Source: Carex sylvatica
Lineage: Eukaryota > Streptophyta > Magnoliopsida > Poales > Cyperaceae
Length of the DNA stretch: 64,000 nt
Direction: 5' to 3'
Assembly: GCA_964058845.1 (NCBI GenBank)
Contig: CAXKVR010000243.1
Location: forward strand, 62,001-126,000
A model generated the notes under the pieces. The model did not search any database. It had not been told where the DNA came from and saw only the letters and a list, made by a program, of their open reading frames with translations. Made by a program: the position numbers and the translations under genes. Within the stretch, counting starts at the first letter, position 1; each line of letters opens with the position of its first letter. Below, in pieces: positions 56,456 through 64,000 of this stretch.

Positions 56456-56876
56456 CTAGCTAGCTAGTCTCCCTTAATCAACAGAAATTAAGAATATTTC
56501 AAACTTCAAATCTACATTTAATTATTCTTGTCAATTTATCTTTTTTCTCATTTTTTTTTGCTACTTTTCTTGTACTTGAAGTATAATGAAAAGATTCAAT
56601 CTTCTCATTTTTATTATCCGGTCCCTTTTCCTTTGTTTAACTAGGTTGAAAATCGATTCTACTTCCTTACTCTTGAAATTTATGTTTTATTTTTTTTACT
56701 TTTCAATTTATATTTTTTTTTTCAATTTGTTGGTTAATTGCAGAAGGAATAGAAGTTAATTGATACACAAAAGGAGACAAATTACCGAAATCAGAAAATA
56801 GATGTTAATTGAATTGAATATATTTGTCTCCATCTACATTAGGATCTTATTTAATATATAATTATAATATTAGTGA
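56456..56876. other. 3' flank of the F-box gene
   Basis: CTAGCTAGCTAGCTAG at the stop codon, then T-rich sequence with a possible polyadenylation region around 56580-56600 (GTATAATGAAAAG). No other feature. Confidence 0.3.
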
Positions 56877-58366
56877 TGTGAGATTTCTATATCTCTTATG
56901 CAAGTAATAAATCCTAGTTTATACTCAATTTGGTTGCAAGTATACAATCTAGTCAAGTAGTACTTAGGGATCGTCTCCACAGGGACAAGTCGAAATATCA
57001 ATTATAACCTAACGATTTAATTTAGTAAAAGCGAAATAAAAAGTATTTTGTTTGTTTAAGAGGTTTGTTTGGTAGTGATTGAACTGAATTAAACTAAAGT
57101 CTTAAAGCGAAATTTTGTTTTAAACAAGTAAGAGAAATTAGGGTTTTTTAGGGTTCCTATCCACTAATGTCATGATTAATTGGTTTGTTAAATTTGATCT
57201 TATATTTATGAAGGCACAGTTGGATGTTGTAGGTACAAAGTGATATCTCTATATTAATACCATCTTCAAATTAGAATAAACGTCACCTCTCGGTACTTGG
57301 CTACACTAATCTAAAGTCATTAAGTTCTTACTGTCCCAATTGATCTAGAAAGCTATTCGTCACCTCTCGGTACTTGGCACAATTCCCTAAACTATTGGGT
57401 GAAGCCCGTATAAGACACGCGTCACCTCTCGGTACTTAGCCTATCGAATACCCTATTCTTTATGGTCAAGACTTAATATTCAATTTCTCAATTGCAAATA
57501 CCAAATCCTAAGATTTCATGTGATTTCGATTAAGTCTTCACAATCAATTAAAATAAAGAATAGATCATAATAAAGAACAAGAAGATATGAAATAAAACCA
57601 ACTAAATCATAACAAAAGTTTCAATTACAGCCCTAATTAACCCTAGAAAAGCCTTTAGCCAATCATGACTAAAGCACAAATGAAATTAAAAGAGTTCAAA
57701 GAGTTCCAGAGGAAAGAAAAAACAATAAAACCGATTGATCAATGATCTTCTTTTTCTCCTTTTTCTCCTCTCTTTTCTCTCTTCTTTTCTGTCTAAAAAC
57801 TGTCTAATTTTCGTCCCTAACCGTTCTTTTTTTTTTTTCCAATTCTAAAATAAATAACTAAAAAAATAGCAAATTCGGGCTCTGAACCGACTTATTGCGG
57901 GCCGCAATCAATTCTATTGCGGACCGCAATGAATGGAGGCAGTTAATAACTTGTCGCGCAGAAACTGTAGAAGTCATTGCGGGCCGCAACCAATTCTATT
58001 GCGGGCCGCAATGAATGTGCAAGAATAAAAGGGGCTCTGTCTTGTTTTGTTGCGGACCGCAATGAGAATCATTTCGGGCCGCAATAACATTGACAGTTGC
58101 TCCAATCTTCGTGCTGACTTGCTATAAATCACCCGTTTTGCTCCGTTAAGCTCCAAATACTTGATTACCTGTAAAATAAACATAACTAGGGCAGTAACTT
58201 GAACTTTCGGACATTTTAACCTAATTAAACCTAATTTAATCAAAACGTGGTTTAATTTACATAACTAACCCTAGATTTCAATAGATACAATTTTGACTTA
58301 TCAATTAGCTGAACTAAGTTAATTAAATTAATAATTAACAACTATGAAGTATCACGCGGTATCACA
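56877..58366 (-). mobile_element. Solo LTR of a Ty3/gypsy (Athila/Tat-like) element
   Basis: On the minus strand the element runs TGTGATACCGCG...AATCTCACA, so it has TGTGA...TCACA ends. The flanks AGTGA (56872-56876) and AATGA (58367-58371) are a 4-of-5 target duplication. Near its 3' end it contains CCCTGTGGAGACGATCCC and CTTGCAACCAA, the counterpart of 51460-51520. GAGAGGTGACG-type segments appear three times (near 57290, 57360 and 57420). GCGGCCCGCAAT-type palindromes occur six times between 57895 and 58085. At 1490 bp with no internal region, it looks like a solo LTR. Confidence 0.6.
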
Positions 58367-59100
58367 AATGAGGGAGAACTGAAATTAATGTCATAATTAA
58401 CAAGTATGATATTCATTTCTTAACTCTTATTCCCTTCATTTTCTTTCCCCACCTGTGCTATCTGAATTCCTTTCCTCCTGTACTAAATCTCTCAGTATCT
58501 CCTCCTCATCTTCGCTTCTTCAATGTCATTTCAATCACTAGTCAACTTGGCTTATGAAGATGGAAGATACCTTAGAACCTAAACTTATACAGGACTCAGA
58601 GCTCGTATCCAAAGAAAAAGAGAGATGTAGATGTAAGTTCCTAATAAAATCACTCACATTCAAAATTGAGTAAGTTCAGTTTATAATTATGTTATTTTGT
58701 GCAAACTAACAAAATCGAGTAAGTCTCACGTACTGTCTTAATTTCTCCTCTGTCTATCCCACATTATTGCATTTTATAATCTCAATGACATTAGTCATTA
58801 TAAATAGACCACGGTTTCTTATTGTTGTAAATAATTTTATGTGCTATTTAACTAATTTGTAAAACATATAATTATTGAATTTTACAGTTTTTCTGGTTGA
58901 GATAATGCAGGTTTAACAGTTATGATCAAAGATCAAAGCAAGTTAATAATTCATATTATGATAAGTTAGCGTAACAAGTCGCGTCTGAAAGTCAACAAAA
59001 GTCAATATGCATATTTGAAGTTATTTGTGATTAAATTAGGGTCTACCTTCTCTCACGGAGAGGTCCCTCTTTTATATTAATGCATTCTTACAAATAGGTC
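58367..59100. other. Spacer, partly possible copia LTR
   Basis: Pyrimidine-rich near 58440-58520. From about 58960 to 59150 the sequence (TCTCTCACGGAGAGGTCCCT, TTATATTAATGCATTC) could be the downstream LTR edge of the copia relic that follows, but no ends were found. Confidence 0.3.
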
Positions 59101-59144
59101 CTTACAACATTCACTAATTAACTTATTACATCTAAGTCAACGCT

Positions 59145-59680
59145 CCCTCTCAAGATGGGCGATAGATACCAATCATCCCCATCTTATTACAAAAGATATC
59201 ATACTCTCTAGAGCCTAATCATTTTGTTAAATAATCAGCTAATTGCTCTTCTGATTTCACATAACTCAAAGTCAGAATTCCTCTATTCAGTTGCTCCTTG
59301 ATAAAGAATCATTCAATCTCCACATGTTTAGTGCGATCATGTTGAATTTGATTGTTTCGTCGATTTGTTGTCACACCAAAGTTGCAGGGAGTCTCCTTTA
59401 AACAAGTAGTGCAGCTCAGATAACATGTCTCTCACCCACATCAATTCGCACAGACTAATTGCCATAGTCCTGTACTCGGCCTCAGCTGTAGACCTAGCCA
59501 CCACATCTTACTTCTTGCTACGCCAAGATACGAGATTACCTCCAACAAATACACAATAGCCTGTAGTGGATCTACGATCATCCATACAACTCGCCCAATT
59601 AGCATCACAATAGCCTTCAATTCTCAGATATCTATAACTCCTGAACCATAACCCCTTTCCCGAGTTTTCTTTAATTACCT
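59145..59680 (-). pseudogene. Ty1/copia RNase H fragment, decayed
   Basis: Read on the minus strand, the copia RNase H signatures come in the normal order: YLRIEGYCDANWAS, DRRSTTGYCVFVGGN, SWRSKK, ARSTAEAEYRTMA, LWCDNKST, RTKHVEIE, FFIKEQLNRGILTL and SEEQLADYLTK. There are in-frame stops after SWRSKK and after HVEIE, so it cannot make a functional polyprotein. The CTCCCTCTCAAGATGGGC stretch at 59142-59159 would correspond to the polypurine-tract side. Reverse transcriptase, integrase and gag are missing, so this is a truncated relic between the F-box locus and its duplicated flank. Confidence 0.85.
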
Positions 59681-59764
59681 AAGAATTATGAGAACTGCCT
59701 CCATATGCTGCTTTCTTGGATCATGCATATATATCTACTCACCGCACTTATTTAGTATTTTATG

Positions 59765-60260
59765 AAGGTAATGGAACTATATAAACTATTCCACTTCATC
59801 CAAATTAAAATTAAGTGGTTGTAAAATGAATGTAGCAAGTAACTTAAATGCACCAATTAGTCATAACATGACAATAGTGATTAAATTTACTCATATGATG
59901 GTCCAATATGCACAATTCGTACATTGAAATTATATATGCTCCAAATCCAGAGTCATGCCTCACCTGTTGCTTGTTGTCTCCTAAAAACTCAACTCCTGTA
60001 AATCTCTAATGGTGCCCACCATCGCCAAGTCCCTACTCTGTGCCTCCGCCTTCACTGCCACATCATGGATCTTAAATTCCTTCACAACATGGATCAAGAT
60101 CCTACTGATCCCTAATTACTAGAGCATTTATTTTGAGGTGCATGCACCACCCCCTGATTTGCCTTGACCCTCTACGGCTCTACCTCCCCATTTGCCAATG
60201 ACACGTACTGCATTAGCATTGATTTTTGTTTGTAATTTTCTTACTATTTTTTTAGATAGA
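59765..60260. repeat. Second, rearranged copy of the F-box upstream segment
   Basis: Shares with 54485-54690 the blocks CTTCATCCAAA, TTAAGTGNTTGTAAAAT, CATCATGGATCTT, AGATCCTACTGATCC and GCATTAGCATT. Positions 59830-60060 interrupt it. No F-box coding sequence follows. Confidence 0.55.
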
Positions 60261-60708
60261 TATAAAATTATTATTTTCAGGTAATTATTGACCAATCAAA
60301 ACAGTGATTTTGTTCCTATTTAAAAAATAATAAACTTTTTTTTAATTTTTTTTATGTTATTCCCCACCATATATCACAGCCATTGTTTTTTTTTAATAAT
60401 TAAAATCTAAAACATCGATTTTATCATAAAAATAAAAAATAAAATCACAATAATTAATACTGTTTTAAATATTCATTAATCGGTATATTTGTTAAAAAAA
60501 AACACCATAAAATAAAAACTCTTGCAATAGAGTTTTCACTGGTTGAACTTTATCCGATCGGAAAGAACCAATATTAAAAGAATCAATATTTAATTTAATG
60601 ATAAAATATAACGCTTTCTATGTAAAAAATCTTTATAAATATTAGATTTTACCAAGTTAAATCTCTATTTTTATCTGTAAAAAAAACTTTATCTAATAAG
60701 AAATCACA
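60261..60708. other. AT-rich spacer, no gene seen
   Basis: Contains TTTTTAGATAGATATAAAAT and a mirrored ATTTTGTTCCTATTTAAAAA near 60250-60330, suggesting another small decayed foldback. Confidence 0.3.
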
Positions 60709-60717
60709 TATCCAGAC

Positions 60718-60901
60718 GAGTGCCTATCCTCTGAGATATCTCAACTTTTGCGTGACCGACGTGTCCGGTGCATGTCTATTCGGGGATGATGGAGGGGGTC
60801 AGTATTATGTGTGCTTTGAGATTCGCATAGAATGTATTTAAACGGTTGAGATTTTCCATGAAGTCACGCAAAGTTTGAGATATCTCAGACGATACGAATT
60901 C
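60718..60901. mobile_element. Mutator-like MITE (GAGATATC family), perfect 9-bp TSD
   Basis: GAGTGCCTATCCTCTGAGAT and GAGATATCTCAGACGATACG are inverted ends. TATCCAGAC (60709-60717 and 60902-60910) is the duplication. Interior landmarks GACCGACGTGTCCGGTGC, ATTATGTGTGCTTTGAGATT and TTTTCCATGAAGTCACGCAA match 46139-46314 closely. A third TATCCAGAC stands at 61337. Confidence 0.9.
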
Positions 60902-61149
60902 TATCCAGACTAGCTAGACCAAGTGGGTCAAACAGGTCACATGAATGGTTAGTTCTGGATCTCTGTAATTATGGCAAATCAAGTTAGCTTCTCTGTGTTA
61001 GCATCTTTTTTTTTTTTTGATTTTTTTTTTTGAATTTATAGCTATTGTAGTTAGATACATCTTGTTTAGCATCAGGTTTCTAGTTTGAATCTCTGTTGGG
61101 TTGGTTTCTGTTTTTACTTTACTGCTAACACAAACATGCTCTTAAAAAA

Positions 61150-61336
61150 AAATATATATATAATATTTCAGTTTGAACCGATCAAACTGAACAAATCGAA
61201 ATACACCTTTGGTTCGCTTCGGTTCAGTTGATAGGCTAAACCGGTTTGGTTCGGTTCTAATTTTGAAACTGAAATAAAACTTTGGTTTGCCTACTTCAGT
61301 TCAATTTCAACCGAACCGAATCGATGAACACCCCTA
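61150..61336. mobile_element. Partial hAT-like element with (CGGTTCGGTT)-rich interior
   Basis: The right end GATGAACACCCCTA matches the terminus of the TAGGGGTG elements, and the interior iterates CGGTTTGGTTCGGTTC and its complement. The left terminus is not evident; the element may be truncated or extend further left through the T-rich stretch at 61010. Confidence 0.45.
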
Positions 61337-61345
61337 TATCCAGAC

Positions 61346-61801
61346 TAGGGTTGTCAACGAAGCTGACTCAGTCCGAGCTAGGTCCTAGCTCAGCTTATTA
61401 ATTCCAGACCGAGCTGCAGCCGAGTAAGCTAGACCTAGGGCATCTGAGCTAAAACCTTAGTTTGAACTCGTGACAAGCCAGTCCGAGCTAGCTCGCAAGA
61501 AAATGAGTTGGCTTGTTGGATCTTATTTTAAGAAGAAAATAAATTCTACAAATATTTTAGATCGAGCTGAACCGAGCTAGACAGTATAAAATGCACACAA
61601 ATTCACAAATTGATGCCTACCTGAACTAGCTCACGAGCTGCTGAGCAAGCTAGGTCTCAGCTTGAACTCGTTAATTCTGGACCGAACTAGTGGCGAGCTG
61701 GCTCGTTAATAGCTCAGTTCAGTAACGAGCGAGCTATTAGCGAACGAATCAGGTGCGAGTTACAATCGGACCATGAGCTATGAGCTTTTTTGCCACCTCT
61801 A
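61346..61801. mobile_element. hAT-like element with (GAGCTAGCTC)-rich interior
   Basis: The termini TAGGGTTGTCAACGAAGC and TTTTTTGCCACCTCTA are bounded by ATCCAGAC (61338-61345) and ATCCATAC (61802-61809), a 7-of-8 duplication. CCGAGCTAG, GAGCTAGCTCG, GAGCTGGCTCG and AGCTCGTT-like words are iterated through the element. Confidence 0.7.
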
Positions 61802-61809
61802 ATCCATAC

Positions 61810-62035
61810 TATCTAGACCAATGTGAGATTGTAAATATTAATAATAGAATAGCCCGGATGACTTAACTTAGTTCATGAGCTCTGAGACTATGTTATAAAC
61901 CCAACTTGTAAAATTAGGCTTGGTTTCACAATGAAAAAGAAACTAAATGTAGCCTTGGTAACAAAACTATAAGCCTTGTTTGTGTATTTGATTTAACTGT
62001 TCAATTAGGCACAACTGTTACCATATTTTCAATAG
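61810..62035. other. Flank with a repeat of the insertion-site sequence
   Basis: ATCTAGACCAATGTGAG echoes TAGCTAGACCAAGTGGG at about 60911, consistent with this locus having been split by the intervening elements. No gene. Confidence 0.3.
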
Positions 62036-62045
62036 TAATAAATTT

Positions 62046-63550
62046 GAAAGCATGAATCGTGAAGATGATGACATCATCAGTGATGATCACATGATGGCAT
62101 ACTGAAGCTGCTATTTTTGGATGAAGGAGAACCTGATTTTGAATCAGGTCGACCTGTTGATGGTTGGAAGTATCTGAGACGTGTCAAGTTTTAGCTTTTG
62201 TTACTATTTATAGCTTAGATTTGCTGTAATTTATGTCTATAACACTATAATGTGTCTATATCACAAGCATATTTTTGAATATGTATTTAGGAATATTTGT
62301 ATTAGAGTTGGATATTGTTATAGATACATAGACACATACTTATTTTGTATAATATAATGAACATAAGGTTATAGACATATTTTAATTTTCCAAAAGTAAC
62401 ATATTTTGGAAATTGACCTAATATTACACAATACATAGACACATGAAAATACCTAGCATTTTTTTGAATTTATTTCAAAATAGCACAGTAAATGTAAGCA
62501 TACTTCTGCAGTTTTCTATACCAGGGGACACATTCAAGGTCGATGCGGAGTTGGCAGCGAAGAGGAAGGAGGAGGTGACAGAGAAATCAAAGGAGGCCAA
62601 GGAGATGTGATATGCAAAATGATGATGAGTTTAAAATGGAAAAAAAGAACTGAAGAGGCTCCGCCGTGACATTTTTTTCATAACTGAAGCTATGTTTTCT
62701 TTTCCTATACGATTTTCCAGTACAAGATTCTATGGACTTCAAATATATTTGTGTCAGTTAATAATTTCTTGGCAATTCAATATACCTTTTACACCATAGA
62801 AATCACAGATGCAATTACAGAAATAATATGATACATAAACCCAAAAATGAGAAATATCATGCACAACTGCTTACCAAAATGAGAATTGTTTGTGATGCTC
62901 CTATGGAAATCTTAAAAACAAAATATGTAATTTACTTGAGCTATGACTGATACCACTGGAGCTGACAAGGCTACAGGTACTTGTTTATACCAGTGTATAC
63001 AAGAAATTGACAATCAAATAATCAATTATGATATGCATAACTATATGTATGGTTTGCTCGATTAGGTAAGAAAAATAGTAATGAATGCACTGAGAGAAAA
63101 GATATCTCTAAGGAGAAAAGACTTCGAAAATAAAGGGGAATTATGATATGCATAACTATATGTATGGTTTACGTATCCAAAATACGCTTGCAGGACAAGT
63201 AACTACGCAAGTGCAATTACAGCATGTTGAAGTCCAAGATAAGCTTAAGGTTAGTAAATATAGCTTACATGCATAAAAATCCTAAGAACCATTATAGTTT
63301 AAATTTAGTTTACTCCATTCTCTAACAATATATTTTTCTCCATATGGTCAAATCATGAAATGCAGTTGGATTGCAAATACAAAAATTCAGGAGCTAACAA
63401 ATAAATCAAAGGAGTCCAAGAAGAGAAAATTAAATCAAGAAGCCTGTGGAAGTTGATACGGTCAAGAAGAATGAAGTAGAGAGTTCGAGCAAGAAGGCAA
63501 GGTCGAGGAGCCAGAGGATTAAACTTTATGACAAGGCACATCTGTAGAAG
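62046..63550 (+). pseudogene. Decayed or partial coding remnant, lysine-rich; weak Gemin2-like motif
   Basis: Three patches read like exons. (1) About 62107-62190 encodes LLFLDEGEPDFESGRPVDGW followed by KYLRRV and then a stop. This recalls the EGEP-FESG-P-DG-EYLRRVRW motif I associate with plant Gemin2/SIP1-type splicing factors. (2) About 62524-62610, after the acceptor-like CTATACCAG, encodes a charged DAELAAKRKEEVTEKSKEAK run and then stops. (3) About 63390-63547, after an AAAATTCAG acceptor-like site, has a related NKSKESKKRK run. A neighbouring frame gives KPVEVDTVKKNEVESSSKKA, then RSRSQRIKLYDKAHL before a stop. Patches 2 and 3 share K-S-K-E-(A/S)-K. The frame change and early stops favour a pseudogene, although the 3' exons of a live gene with unusual splicing remain possible. 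Confidence 0.35.
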
Positions 63551-64000
63551 TGCACACTCTCAATTTATGGTTTATACTAGCTTCTAATCTTTTATGGGTA
63601 ACTCTAACAAAAATCAAGGTAGCCAGCATGAACTCTTCGAAAGACGTGTCCTTTAATTTCATTATCTTGCAGTAAGAACCTAATCTGCGGTGCAAGTTAA
63701 ATTTTGTATTCGCTTTTTATTTCTATCATCGATCTCACTGTTTATTCATTGTTCATACTTTTTATTTGATTTGATTTTGTGTGTGAGTTTCAGTCTTCAA
63801 ACGATGGAGAAGATATAGGAAATGTCTTCCAATTATTTCTGTTCGATCATCACATAAATCAAGAACCCCCATCAGCATTGTGTCTATAGATACTAATTTG
63901 GAAAACTGGTCCGTGATTATCTTGCTATAACCATGGGTGTAACAGGTTTGCTGGATTTGCTTTGAATGTCATTTATCCATTGCATAAATGTCGAGCAAAG
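63551..64000. other. Right edge of the window
   Basis: T-rich sequence with an acceptor-like GTGAGTTTCAG near 63794 followed by TCTTCAAACGATGGAGAAGA. It could continue the coding remnant to the left, but no frame stays open long enough to decide. Confidence 0.25.

Overview
This is an AT-rich, repeat-dense stretch of a flowering-plant nuclear genome. The evidence is GT-AG introns, plant-specific protein families (FLZ zinc finger, BOI-type RING ligase, F-box/DUF295), many MITEs, plant-type retrotransposon debris and long TA/GA microsatellites. Species cannot be fixed from sequence alone. Only four intact genes are supported; most of the 64 kb is transposable-element-derived or featureless AT-rich spacer.

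Region 1 (about 0.4-23.2 kb) is a tandem segmental duplication. Unit 1 (about 377-14340) and unit 2 (about 14341-23200) each carry one 96-residue FLZ zinc-finger gene on the minus strand (7674-7964 and 17902-18192) with a matching TATA box. Each unit also holds two diverged copies of a roughly 300-bp module, one of which lies upstream of the FLZ promoter. The units differ mainly by transposon insertions. Several insertions have perfect target-site duplications in one unit and a readable empty site in the other, so they postdate the duplication.

Region 2 (23.2-34 kb) is gene-free: a long (TA)n, a possible LINE tail, hAT, Mutator-like and foldback MITEs, and one hAT-like MITE with a perfect 133-bp internal tandem duplication. 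Region 3 (34.1-35.5 kb) is a four-exon BOI-related RING E3 ligase gene on the minus strand with a GA-rich 5' leader and a Mutator-like MITE about 0.3 kb upstream of the ATG. Region 4 (36-53.4 kb) is again gene-free: (TA)n-associated foldbacks, a foldback of about 1.8 kb with hairpin ends, a retroposon, hAT-like elements with TAG...CTA termini and a probable solo LTR.

Region 5 (54.5-60.3 kb) holds a single-exon F-box/DUF295 gene (55376-56455, +). It is followed by a solo LTR in the opposite orientation to the LTR at 50 kb, then a decayed Ty1/copia RNase H fragment, then a second copy of the sequence found upstream of the F-box gene. Region 6 (60.7-64 kb) has a nested transposon cluster and a decayed lysine-rich coding remnant.

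The genes do not form a pathway. FLZ proteins are generally linked to SnRK1 signalling, BOI-type ligases to stress and gibberellin responses, and F-box/DUF295 proteins to SCF substrate recognition. No undescribed enzymatic or defence system was found. The most interesting signals are the filled/empty transposon sites between the duplicated units and a set of hAT-like elements that share terminal bases but have unrelated, internally repetitive interiors.
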